DNA of 64,000 nucleotides from Lysobacter helvus (GTDB taxonomy: Bacteria; Pseudomonadota; Gammaproteobacteria; Xanthomonadales; Xanthomonadaceae): NCBI RefSeq assembly GCF_018406645.1, contig NZ_AP024546.1:186001-250000 (forward strand), written 5' to 3'. The notes under the pieces were generated by a model, which was not told where the DNA came from, searched no databases, and saw only the letters and a program-made list of their open reading frames with translations. Positions 26,305-34,350 of the stretch are shown one piece after another. Both the position numbers and the translations under genes were made by a program. The first letter of the stretch is position 1. The number at the start of each line of letters is the position of its first letter.

Positions 26305-27204
26305 TCAGTCGTGGTAGCCGAGCGTGCGCAGTGCGGCCTCGTCGTTCGACCAGCCTTCGCGCACGCGCACCCAGGTTTCCAGGAACACCTTGCTGTCGAA
26401 CAGGCGTTCCATCTGCCCGCGCGCGCGCGTGCCGATCTCGCGCAGGCGTTCGCCGCCCTTGCCGATCACGATGGCCTTCTGCCCGTCGCGTTCCACCCAG
26501 ATCACCGCGCCGATGCGCAGCAGCTTGCCGTCGACGGCGAACTGTTCGATCTCCACGGTGGTGGCGTACGGCAGTTCCGCGCCGAGCTGGCGCATCAGTT
26601 GTTCGCGCACCAGTTCGCCGGCGAGGAAGCGCTGGCTCTTGTCGGTGATTTCGTCTTCGCCGTACAGCGCGGCTTGCTCCGGCACGAGCGGCAGCAGGCT
26701 GTCGACGAGGTCTTCGAGCCCCTTGCGCTTGAGCGCGGAGATCGGATGCACGGCCGCGAACTCGCGATCCTTCGCCACCTCGGCGAGGAACGGCAGCAGC
26801 TTGCCCTTGTCCTTGATGCGATCGACCTGGTTGACCGCCAGCACCACCGGCACGCCGGCCTCCTTCAGCGCTTCGTAGGCGAGCGTGTCTTCGTCGTCCC
26901 AGCGGCCGGCTTCGATCACCAGCAGCGCGGCGTCCACGCCTTCCAGCGCGCCGCGGGCGGCGCGGTTCATCATCCGGTTCATCGCCTTCTTCTGCTCGCG
27001 GTGCAGGCCGGGCGTGTCGACCAGCAGCAACTGGCCGTGCGGGAACGAGGCGATGCCGAGCAGCCGGTGGCGCGTGGTCTGCGGACGGTTGGAGGTGATG
27101 CTGATCTTGAAGCCGACGAGGGCGTTGACGAGCGTCGACTTGCCCACGTTCGGGCGGCCGATCACGGCGACGTGGCCGGCGCGGTGGGAGGGGAGGTCTG
27201 TCAT
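26305..27204 (-). CDS. era: GTPase Era
   Basis: A 299-residue essential GTPase that binds 16S rRNA and assists maturation of the small ribosomal subunit. G1 (GRPNVGKST), switch region [12 protein letters not shown]3 (VDTPGLH) and G4 (NQVDRIKDK) are all present, and the C-terminal KH RNA-binding domain has the [13 protein letters not shown] loop. It lies between rnc and recO, the arrangement common in proteobacteria. Confidence 0.97.
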   Translation of the reverse strand: MTDLPSHRAGHVAVIGRPNVGKSTLVNALVGFKISITSNRPQTTRHRLLGIASFPHGQLLLVDTPGLHREQKKAMNRMMNRAARGALEGVDAALLVIEAGRWDDEDTLAYEALKEAGVPVVLAVNQVDRIKDKGKLLPFLAEVAKDREFAAVHPISALKRKGLEDLVDSLLPLVPEQAALYGEDEITDKSQRFLAGELVREQLMRQLGAELPYATTVEIEQFAVDGKLLRIGAVIWVERDGQKAIVIGKGGERLREIGTRARGQMERLFDSKVFLETWVRVREGWSNDEAALRTLGYHD

Positions 27205-27274
27205 GCGGGGATTCTAAGCCCGCGGCCCTGCCGGCGCCCGCGATTCTCGCCAAAACGAGGCGCTGCAACGCGCG

Positions 27275-27955
27275 TCAGTTGGGATCGAGCGTGGCGAGGA
27301 TGCGTTCCGCGGCGACCTGCTCGGCGGCGCGGCGCGAATGTCCCTCGCCCACGCACTCCATCGGCGGATCGGCCAGCGTGCAGGCCACGCTGAACTGCTT
27401 GGCGTGTTCGTCGCCGGATTCGGCCAGCAGGCGGTAGACCGGCAGCGGCTTCTGGCGCGCCTGCACCCATTCCTGCAGGCGCGTCTTGCCGTCCTTGCCG
27501 AGCTTGTTGGGCGGCGGCAGCGCGGCGATGGCCGCTTCGAACCAGGGCAGGACGGCGGCGCGGCACGCTTCGAAGCCGGCATCCAGGTGGATGGCGCCGA
27601 TGATCGCTTCCAGCGCGTCGGCCAGGATCGAGTCGCGGCGATGGCCGCCGGACTTCATCTCGCCGGGGCCCAGGATCAGCTTTTCGCCCAGCTGCATGTG
27701 CCGCGCGATGGCGGCCAGCGAGGACTCGCGCACGAGTTCGGCGCGGGCGCGGGTAAGCGTGCCTTCGTCGGCCTTCGGCCAGTGCGCGTAGAGGGCTTCG
27801 GCGACGATCAGGTTGACGAGCGCGTCGCCGAGGAATTCCAGCCGCTCGTTGTGGATGGACGCGGCGCTGCGGTGGGTGAGCGCCTGGACGAGCAAGCCGG
27901 GGTCGGTGAATTCGACCCCGGGCAGCCGCGGCGCCCCGTCAGTCGGACGGGCCAC
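27275..27955 (-). CDS. rnc: Ribonuclease III
   Basis: A 226-residue double-strand-specific endoribonuclease for rRNA and mRNA processing. The signature [15 protein letters not shown] (residues 35-49) contains the catalytic acids, with a second set in [16 protein letters not shown] double-stranded-RNA-binding domain follows from about residue 150 ([19 protein letters not shown], then [14 protein letters not shown]). Its start lies 17 bases inside the upstream DUF4845 gene, indicating coupled translation. Confidence 0.97.
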   Translation of the reverse strand: MARPTDGAPRLPGVEFTDPGLLVQALTHRSAASIHNERLEFLGDALVNLIVAEALYAHWPKADEGTLTRARAELVRESSLAAIARHMQLGEKLILGPGEMKSGGHRRDSILADALEAIIGAIHLDAGFEACRAAVLPWFEAAIAALPPPNKLGKDGKTRLQEWVQARQKPLPVYRLLAESGDEHAKQFSVACTLADPPMECVGEGHSRRAAEQVAAERILATLDPN

Positions 27956-28319
27956 CGTGGGTGAGTTCCTGCACGTTCTCGAAGTTGCCGACGACGTCGA
28001 GGTTGGAGATCAGCGGACGGCGCACTTCGTACTTCACCGTCATCTTCCAGCCGCCGCCCATGCGCTCGATCTTGACGTTCTCCGCCTTCACGTTCTCCGA
28101 GTAGTTCACGTAGAGGCGGCGGAAGAACAGGTTGCGAATCTTGTCGGTCCCGGCGTTGTTGATGCCGGGCTCCAGGGCCAGGCCCTGCATGGACTTCTTG
28201 ACGGCGTAGTACTCGGTGTACATCGGGATCACCTTCATCCCGACGTAGATGAAAATGCCCGCCACCGCGAGGATGGCGATGAACCCCAACAGCGTGATGC
28301 CGCGTTGCGTGCGCTTCAT
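27939..28319 (-). CDS. DUF4845 small membrane protein
   Basis: A 126-residue protein with one N-terminal membrane helix ([21 protein letters not shown], preceded by a pilin-like KRTQRG) and a soluble extracytoplasmic domain. Proteins of this kind routinely lie between lepB and rnc in gammaproteobacteria; the function is unknown. The ATG at 28319 is preferred over one at 28337 because AAGGGGA stands a good distance before it. The resemblance of the N-terminus to a type IV pilin leader is superficial, since the mature part lacks pilin features. Confidence 0.85.
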   Translation of the reverse strand: MKRTQRGITLLGFIAILAVAGIFIYVGMKVIPMYTEYYAVKKSMQGLALEPGINNAGTDKIRNLFFRRLYVNYSENVKAENVKIERMGGGWKMTVKYEVRRPLISNLDVVGNFENVQELTHGGPSD

Positions 28320-28355
28320 TTGGATCCCCTTCCCCATACCCGAAATTCGTGCCCG

Positions 28356-29159
28356 TTACGGGATGCTCGACCCCATCCTCGAGAAATCCACCCCGCCCGC
28401 GCTCCAGTCCCAGTTCAACCAGATCAGGAAGGCCTTGCCGCGGAGGTTTTCCTCCGGCAGGAAGTGCACTTCCCAGAAGCGACTGTCCTCAGAATTATCA
28501 CGATTGTCGCCCATGACGAAATACTGCCCCGGCGGCACCGTCCACTCCCCCTCGCCCTGCTGGGTGAAGTACGCCGAATCCTCGCGTTCGAGGACGTCGT
28601 GCGGGCGACCCGGCAGCTGTTCCTGCAACAGGTCGGCCCCGGTCATGTCCGCGCCCTGGCCCTTGCCGACATAGTTGCCGATCTTCGCGTAGCGCATCGG
28701 GACACCGTTCACGTACACGGTGTTGGCCCGGTAGGCCACCGTGTCGCCGGGCAGGCCGATGACGCGCTTGATCCAGTCCTGGTCGGGATGGTGCGGCGGG
28801 CGGAAGACCACCACGTCGCCCCGCTTGGGTTCGCCGATGGCGAGGAACTTGTGGTTGTTGATCGGCAGCCGCAGGCCGTAGGCGAACTTGTTGACCAGGA
28901 TGAAGTCGCCGATCAGCAGCGTGGGCATCATCGAGCTGGACGGGATCTTGAACGGCTCGGCGACGAAGCTGCGCAACCCCAGCACCAGGGCCAGGACCGG
29001 GAAGAACGCACGCGAATAGTCGACGAGGATGGGTTCCTTCTCGTCCAGCAGGCCGGCGCGCTCGGCGCGGCGCTTGGCGAAGAACAGGCGGTCCACCAAC
29101 CAGATGAGGCCGGTGAGCAGGGTCAGCCCCACCAGGACCTTCTCGAACCACGCAATCAT
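28356..29159 (-). CDS. lepB: Signal peptidase I
   Basis: A 267-residue inner-membrane serine protease that cleaves Sec and Tat signal peptides. Two N-terminal membrane segments are visible (FEKVLVGLTLLTGLIWLV and FFPVLALVLGLRSFVA). The Ser-Lys dyad is Ser76 in PSSSMMPTL and Lys131 in DWIKRVIGLPGD, with the later GDNRDNSEDSR motif in place. It is shorter than the E. coli enzyme (324). The lepA-lepB order is the standard one. Confidence 0.96.
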   Translation of the reverse strand: MIAWFEKVLVGLTLLTGLIWLVDRLFFAKRRAERAGLLDEKEPILVDYSRAFFPVLALVLGLRSFVAEPFKIPSSSMMPTLLIGDFILVNKFAYGLRLPINNHKFLAIGEPKRGDVVVFRPPHHPDQDWIKRVIGLPGDTVAYRANTVYVNGVPMRYAKIGNYVGKGQGADMTGADLLQEQLPGRPHDVLEREDSAYFTQQGEGEWTVPPGQYFVMGDNRDNSEDSRFWEVHFLPEENLRGKAFLIWLNWDWSAGGVDFSRMGSSIP

Positions 29160-29192
29160 GCCTGCTCCTTTTACCGGCCCGTCGGGCGCAGC

Positions 29193-30986
29193 TTACTTGT
29201 TGTCGACCTGCAGGACGGCGAGGAACGCCTCCTGGGGGATTTCCACGCGTCCGACCTGCTTCATCCGCTTCTTGCCCTCTTTCTGCTTCTCGAGGAGCTT
29301 CTTCTTGCGGGAGGCATCGCCGCCGTAGCACTTGGCCAGCACGTTCTTGCGCAGCGCCTTGACCGTGCTGCGCGAAATGATCTGCGAGCCGACCGCGGCC
29401 TGGATCGCCACGTCGAACATCTGCCGCGGGATCAGCTCGCGCATCTTCTCGGTCAGGTCGCGTCCCCGGCGATCGGCGTGCGCACGGTGGGTGATGATGG
29501 ACAGCGCATCCACCTTGTCGCCGTTGATCAACGTATCCACGCGCACGAACGGGCCAGCCTGGAACCGCACGAAGTGGTAGTCCAGCGAGGCATAGCCGCG
29601 CGAGACCGACTTGAGGCGGTCGAAGAAGTCGAGCACCACTTCGGCCATCGGCAGCTCGTAGCTGATCTGCACCTGGCTGCCCATGTACGTGATGCCGACC
29701 TGCGAGCCGCGCTTTTCCTCGCACAGGGTGATCACGTTGCCGACGTAGTCCGGCGGCGTGAGCACGTTGGCGCGGATGATCGGTTCGCGGATCTCCTCGA
29801 TGTGGTTCACCGGCGGGAGCTTGGCCGGGTTGTCCAGCGGCATCACGGTGCCGTCGGTCTTGAGCACTTCGTAGATCACCGTGGGCGCGGTGGTGATCAG
29901 GTTGAGGTTGTATTCGCGCTCCAGGCGCTCCTGCACGATCTCCAGGTGCAGCATGCCGAGGAAGCCGCAGCGGAAACCGAAGCCCATGGCCTCGGAGCTT
30001 TCGGGTTCGAAGCGCAGGGCGGCGTCGTTGAGGCGCAGTTTTTCCAGCGCTTCGCGCAGCGCGGGGTAGTCCTCGGCATCCACGGGGAACAGGCCCGCGA
30101 ACACGCGCGGCTGCATTTCCTGGAAGCCGGGCAGCGGCTTGGCGGCCGGATCGTTGGCGAGCGTGAGCGTGTCGCCGACCGGCGCGCCGTGCACGTCCTT
30201 GATCGAGGCGGTGATCCAGCCCACTTCGCCCGCGCCGAGTTTCTTCAGCGGCTTGCGCTTCGGGGTGAACACGCCGACGCCTTCGACCTGGTGCGTGCGG
30301 CCGGTGGACATCACCAGCATCTTCGCGCCGGGCACGATCTCGCCCTGCATCACGCGCACGAGGCTGACGACGCCGAGGTAGTTGTCGAACCACGAATCGA
30401 TGATCAGCGCCTGCAGCTTGTCGGTGTCGCGCGGCACCGGCGGCGGGATGCGCTTGACGATGGCTTCGAGCACGTCGACGACGTTGAGGCCGGTCTTGGC
30501 GCTGATGGCCACCGCGTCTTCGGCGTCGATGCCGATGACGGCTTCGATTTCCTTCTTGACGCGGTCGATGTCGGCGGTGGGCAGGTCGATCTTGTTGAGG
30601 ACCGGGACGACTTCCAGGCCCTGCTCGACCGCGGTGTAGCAGTTGGCGACCGACTGGGCCTCGACGCCCTGCGCGGCGTCGACGACGAGCAGCGCGCCTT
30701 CGCACGCGGCGAGCGAACGCGAGACTTCGTAGCTGAAGTCCACGTGGCCGGGCGTGTCGATGAAGTTCAACTGGTAGGTCACGCCGTCGCGCGCGGTGTA
30801 CGGCAGCGACACGGACTGGGCCTTGATGGTGATGCCGCGCTCGCGCTCGATCGGATTGGAGTCGAGCACCTGCGCCTCCATCTCGCGCGCCTCCAGGCCG
30901 CCACAGAGTTGGATGATGCGGTCGGCCAGCGTCGACTTGCCGTGGTCGACGTGGGCGATGATCGAGAAGTTGCGAATGAGCTGCAT
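29193..30986 (-). CDS. lepA: Elongation factor 4 (LepA)
   Basis: A 597-residue translational GTPase that can back-translocate ribosomes and affects initiation and ribosome assembly. G1 (AHVDHGKST), G3 ([12 protein letters not shown]) and G4 (NKIDLPTAD) are clear, and the LepA-specific C-terminal domain ends [18 protein letters not shown]. Length equals E. coli LepA (599). The gene is downstream of degP, with a strong inverted repeat between them. Confidence 0.97.
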   Translation of the reverse strand: MQLIRNFSIIAHVDHGKSTLADRIIQLCGGLEAREMEAQVLDSNPIERERGITIKAQSVSLPYTARDGVTYQLNFIDTPGHVDFSYEVSRSLAACEGALLVVDAAQGVEAQSVANCYTAVEQGLEVVPVLNKIDLPTADIDRVKKEIEAVIGIDAEDAVAISAKTGLNVVDVLEAIVKRIPPPVPRDTDKLQALIIDSWFDNYLGVVSLVRVMQGEIVPGAKMLVMSTGRTHQVEGVGVFTPKRKPLKKLGAGEVGWITASIKDVHGAPVGDTLTLANDPAAKPLPGFQEMQPRVFAGLFPVDAEDYPALREALEKLRLNDAALRFEPESSEAMGFGFRCGFLGMLHLEIVQERLEREYNLNLITTAPTVIYEVLKTDGTVMPLDNPAKLPPVNHIEEIREPIIRANVLTPPDYVGNVITLCEEKRGSQVGITYMGSQVQISYELPMAEVVLDFFDRLKSVSRGYASLDYHFVRFQAGPFVRVDTLINGDKVDALSIITHRAHADRRGRDLTEKMRELIPRQMFDVAIQAAVGSQIISRSTVKALRKNVLAKCYGGDASRKKKLLEKQKEGKKRMKQVGRVEIPQEAFLAVLQVDNK

Positions 30987-31022
30987 TGAAGGCCGGGCGT
31001 GAAAAAGCGCGGCATTATCGCA

Positions 31023-31069
31023 CGGCTGCCCCGCCGCCCCGTGGGGGGATCAGGGCAACGGGGCAGCCG
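31023..31069 (-). terminator. Inverted repeat between degP and lepA
   Basis: Perfect 11-base arms (31023-31033 and 31059-31069, CGGCTGCCCCG and its complement) enclose a GC-rich loop that can itself pair. There is no T-run directly after the stem, so this may be a weak or factor-assisted terminator, or a processing hairpin that lowers lepA expression relative to the stress-induced rpoE-rseA-degP genes. Confidence 0.45.
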
Positions 31070-31090
31070 GATGGGCGGGTGTATCGCTTG

Positions 31091-32608
31091 TTATTGCTCG
31101 CTGGGCGTGCTGGCGGGACGCGGGGTGACGGCGACATAGCGGCTGCTGCCGCCGCGCTGCACGAGCAGCATCGCCGTGTCGCCGGCCTTCAGCGCGCGCA
31201 GTTCGCGGTCGAGCGCGGCGCGGGTGCCGACGGAATTGCGGCCCACCGCGAGGATCACGTCGCCGGGCTGCAGGCCGGCGCGACGCGCGGCGAGGCCTTC
31301 GATGCGCGCGATCGCCACGCCCTCGCCCGCGTCCAGCCCGAGCTGGCGACGCTGCGCCTGGTCGAGGTCTTCGCCGACGATGCCGAGCGGGTTGTCGTGC
31401 GTGGGCGCCGGCGTGGCGGACGTGGGGATGGTGCGCGGGCCGGCATCCAGTTCGCCCAGCACCACGGTCACGTCGCGCGACTTGCCGTCGCGCATGATCG
31501 TCAGCGTGGTCTTCGCACCCGGGGGCAGCGCGCCCACCAGCGGCGGCAGCGACGAGGCGTCTTCGATCGGCGTGCCGTTGAATGCGCGGATCACGTCGAG
31601 GCGCTGCACGCCGGCCTTCGCGGCGCCGCCGCCCGGTTGCACTTCGCGCACGAGCGCGCCGCGCGTGTCGGGCAGGCCGAGTGCGCGGGCCTGGTCGTTG
31701 TCGATGCCCTCCAGGCCGATGCCGAGCAGGCCACGGCTGACGCGGCCGCTGCGCTTGAGCTGGTCGACGGCGTTCATCGCCACGTCGATCGGGATCGCGA
31801 AGCTCACGCCCATGTAGCCGCCGGAATTGCTGAAGATCTGCGAGTTGATGCCGACCACCTGGCCGCGCGTGTCGAGCAGCGGGCCACCGGAGTTGCCGCG
31901 GTTGATCGCGACGTCGGTCTGGATGAAAGGCACGTATTGCTGGTTGGCGTACGGATTGGAACGGCCCACCGCGCTCACGATGCCGGCGGTGACGGAATGA
32001 TCGAGCCCGAACGGCGACCCGATCGCGACCACCCACTGCCCCGGGCGCAGCGCGCGCGAATCGCCGATGCGCAGCGACGGGAGATTGGTGGCGGCGATCT
32101 TGAGCAGCGCGACGTCGGATTGTTCGTCGCTGCCGACGACCTTCGCGGTGAATTCGCGACGATCCGACAGGCGCACCTTCACTTCATCCGCGCCGTCGAC
32201 CACGTGGTGGTTGGTGAGCACGTAACCGTCGGGCGAGATCAGGAAGCCGGTGCCCATCGACACGCCCTGCCCGCGTCCGCCGGGCGGCATCTGCGGCATC
32301 GGCATGCCGGGGCCGAAGAAGCGCCGGAAGAATTCGGGCATGTCTTCGTCGTCGTCCGTCGCCGGCTGGTCCTTCGCTCCGCCGTTGATGTCGGCTTCGA
32401 CGTTGACGACCGCCGGACCGACCTGGTCGACGAGGTTCGTGAAATCGGGCAGGCCCGAGACCATCTGCGGCGCGGGCGTGGCGGGCGCGGTGGTCTGCGC
32501 GTTCGCGTTCGGCATCACGTCGGTGGCGACGAGCACCGCGGTGGTCGCGGTGGCCGTCGCGGCCACCAGCAGGGCATTGCGGAAGACAGGACGGAGTGCG
32601 GCGCGCAT
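31091..32608 (-). CDS. degP: DegP/MucD-type periplasmic serine protease
   Basis: A 505-residue Do-family protease and chaperone. A signal peptide (about residues 1-38, ending NANAQ) sends it to the periplasm. The trypsin-like domain has His135 (TNHHVV), Asp165 (QSDVALL) and Ser240 (NRGNSGGPL). Two PDZ domains follow, beginning near LLGIGLEGID and LGIVGEDLDQ. In Xanthomonas and Pseudomonas the mucD gene follows rpoE/algU and its anti-sigma genes and is part of the sigma-E response, as here. The start at 32608 gives the signal peptide; a longer frame to 32836 is rejected. Confidence 0.95.
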   Translation of the reverse strand: MRAALRPVFRNALLVAATATATTAVLVATDVMPNANAQTTAPATPAPQMVSGLPDFTNLVDQVGPAVVNVEADINGGAKDQPATDDDEDMPEFFRRFFGPGMPMPQMPPGGRGQGVSMGTGFLISPDGYVLTNHHVVDGADEVKVRLSDRREFTAKVVGSDEQSDVALLKIAATNLPSLRIGDSRALRPGQWVVAIGSPFGLDHSVTAGIVSAVGRSNPYANQQYVPFIQTDVAINRGNSGGPLLDTRGQVVGINSQIFSNSGGYMGVSFAIPIDVAMNAVDQLKRSGRVSRGLLGIGLEGIDNDQARALGLPDTRGALVREVQPGGGAAKAGVQRLDVIRAFNGTPIEDASSLPPLVGALPPGAKTTLTIMRDGKSRDVTVVLGELDAGPRTIPTSATPAPTHDNPLGIVGEDLDQAQRRQLGLDAGEGVAIARIEGLAARRAGLQPGDVILAVGRNSVGTRAALDRELRALKAGDTAMLLVQRGGSSRYVAVTPRPASTPSEQ

Positions 32609-32663
32609 CGGGGAGGCATCCTCGATCAGGGAAGGGGAATGCGTGGGCGGAAGTGGCTCGGGC

Positions 32664-33548
32664 TCAGGGCGATTGCGGTGCGATGTCTTCGTTCGCGGCA
32701 GGCGCTGCGGTGTCCGCGGGCACGCGCGGGACGAAGGGATAGAAGGACGGCGCCTGCACGTAGTCCGCCGACAGCGCGGCGCTGCCGCTGTATTGCGGCA
32801 ACACGGCACGCGGCCACGGGCGCGCGGCGTTGGCATCGAACGGCGTCGCGGTGGTCAATACGTTGGGCGGCGTTGCGGGGCGCACATCGGCCACGGCGAT
32901 GTCGACGACGTCCGCACCGACGACATCCGCACCGACGACATCGGCGGTGACCGGCGAACGCACCGTCGCAGGCGGCGCGGCATTGCGCTGCGCACGTTGC
33001 GGTGCGCGGCGCTGGCTGGCCTGGCGCGTGGCGGAAGCGAGCGCCACGCTGGCGCCGACGAGCTGCACGGCGGACGGATCGCCCGCCTGGTCCGGTGCCG
33101 TGGGCACCTTCGGCGTGCGCGCGGCGGGCTGCGTTGCGGCCATGTCGCGCGCGGGCGCGGTGTTGCCCGCGGAAGAGGCGACGGTGGGCGCCGATGCAGG
33201 GGCATCCGCGGTGTGCGGCAAGCGCGCGAGGAAGAACGCGACCATCGCCGCGGACGCAGCGAGCGCCACCGTGCCCCAGCGACGCGTGGAAGCGGGCTTG
33301 GCAACGGGTGCGGGGGCCGAGGCGCGCAACGCATCGTGCACGCGTGCGGCGAACGTGGACGGCATGCGCGGATTGGCTGCGCCGCGCAGCACATCGCCGA
33401 CGACCTGCCAGCGCTCGCAGCTGTCGCGCCAGTCCTGGTCGTGGTCGAGGCGCTTGAGGGCGAAACGGGCCGCGTCGCCGGCGAGTTCGCCGTCGAACAA
33501 CGCGCTCAGCGCTTCGCGATCGGAGGTCGGGTGGCTGGTCGTGGTCAT
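32664..33548 (-). CDS. rseA: RseA/MucA-type anti-sigma-E factor
   Basis: A 294-residue protein. Its N-terminal RseA domain (SDREALSALFDGELAGDAA, then DWRDSCERWQVVGDVLRG) is the sigma-binding part. One membrane helix follows at about residues 92-108 (WGTVALAASAAMVAFFLA), then a long low-complexity periplasmic tail. Proteolysis of this anchor releases the sigma factor under envelope stress. It overlaps rpoE by four bases (ATGA). The tail contains three copies of a five-residue unit (ADVVG-like) encoded by 15-base tandem repeats. No separate RseB gene is present between it and degP. Confidence 0.88.
   Translation of the reverse strand: MTTTSHPTSDREALSALFDGELAGDAARFALKRLDHDQDWRDSCERWQVVGDVLRGAANPRMPSTFAARVHDALRASAPAPVAKPASTRRWGTVALAASAAMVAFFLARLPHTADAPASAPTVASSAGNTAPARDMAATQPAARTPKVPTAPDQAGDPSAVQLVGASVALASATRQASQRRAPQRAQRNAAPPATVRSPVTADVVGADVVGADVVDIAVADVRPATPPNVLTTATPFDANAARPWPRAVLPQYSGSAALSADYVQAPSFYPFVPRVPADTAAPAANEDIAPQSP
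32904..32948. repeat. Three 15-base tandem repeats in rseA
   Basis: Units at 32904-32918, 32919-32933 and 32934-32948 are near-identical (GACGACATCCGCACC pattern). They stay in frame and give a repeated ADVVG-like peptide in the periplasmic tail of the anti-sigma factor, so copy-number change by slippage would lengthen or shorten that tail without breaking the gene. Confidence 0.85.
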
Positions 33549-34162
33549 CGGGAGGCACGCTCGCGTTTCGGTTCGGTGTCGAGCAAGGGGCGCAGGGCTT
33601 CGTCGATCGCATCGCGCGCACGGAAGATGCGGGAACGCACCGTGCCGATGGGGCATTGCATCCGCTCGGCGATCTCTTCGTAACTCAGGCCTTCCACCTC
33701 GCGCAGCGTGATCGCTTCGCGCAGTTCGGCGGGAAGCTTGTCGACCACGCGCATCACGGCGGTTTCGATTTCCTGGCGCATCAGTTCGCGTTCCGGGGTG
33801 TCGTTGTCGCGGAGGCGGATCCCGGAATCGAAGTGTTCGGCGTCGGAGACGTCGATGTCGTCGGTCGGCGGGCGGCGGTTGTTGGCGACAAGGTGGTTCT
33901 TTGCGGTGTTCACTGCGATCCGGTGGAGCCACGTGTAGAACTGGGCGTCGCCGCGGAAGTTCCCGATCGCGCGATAGGCGCGGATGAAGGTTTCCTGCGC
34001 GACGTCCTGCACTTCGCTCCAGTCCTTGATGTAACGCGAGATCAGCGCCGCGATCCGGTGCTGGTATTTGCGCACCAGCAGGTCGAAGGCGAGGCTGTCG
34101 CCGCGCTGCACCCGGGCCACGAGCGCCTGGTCGAGTTCCTGTGTTTCGTTGTCGGTGGCCAT
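33545..34162 (-). CDS. rpoE: Sigma-E envelope-stress sigma factor (RpoE/AlgU)
   Basis: A 205-residue ECF sigma factor. Region 2 reads YQHRIAALISRYIKDWSEVQDVAQE and FIRAYRAIGNFRGDAQFYTWL; region 4 reads LPAELREAITLREVEGLSYEEIAERMQCPIGTVRSRI. These closely match E. coli RpoE and Pseudomonas AlgU. It leads the leftward rpoE-rseA-degP operon, controlling periplasmic folding stress genes. It is divergent from the FadJ-like gene across 188 bases, where a self-regulated promoter is expected but could not be fixed by eye. Confidence 0.95.
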   Translation of the reverse strand: MATDNETQELDQALVARVQRGDSLAFDLLVRKYQHRIAALISRYIKDWSEVQDVAQETFIRAYRAIGNFRGDAQFYTWLHRIAVNTAKNHLVANNRRPPTDDIDVSDAEHFDSGIRLRDNDTPERELMRQEIETAVMRVVDKLPAELREAITLREVEGLSYEEIAERMQCPIGTVRSRIFRARDAIDEALRPLLDTEPKRERASR

Positions 34163-34350
34163 CGCCGCGCCGGGCTCCTGCAGTGGTCGCTCGGCGCATG
34201 GCCGGGCCTTGGGACAGTCGATGTCCAGGAAAGTTCACCGCCCGGCCGCGTCGCGGCGGGCTTCACGCGACTCTAATGGGGGCGGCATTGACGGGACTCA
34301 AACGCGGCCGGGATCATAGCCCCCTCCCCCGTACCCTGTCGGATGGTCCC

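Noticed and set aside
27939-28319. A type IV pilin-like protein.
   Set aside because: The N-terminus resembles a pilin leader, but the mature region and its position between lepB and rnc fit DUF4845.
28498-30705. A long minus-strand frame overlapping lepA and lepB.
   Set aside because: It is an Arg-rich out-of-frame reading of two well-identified genes.
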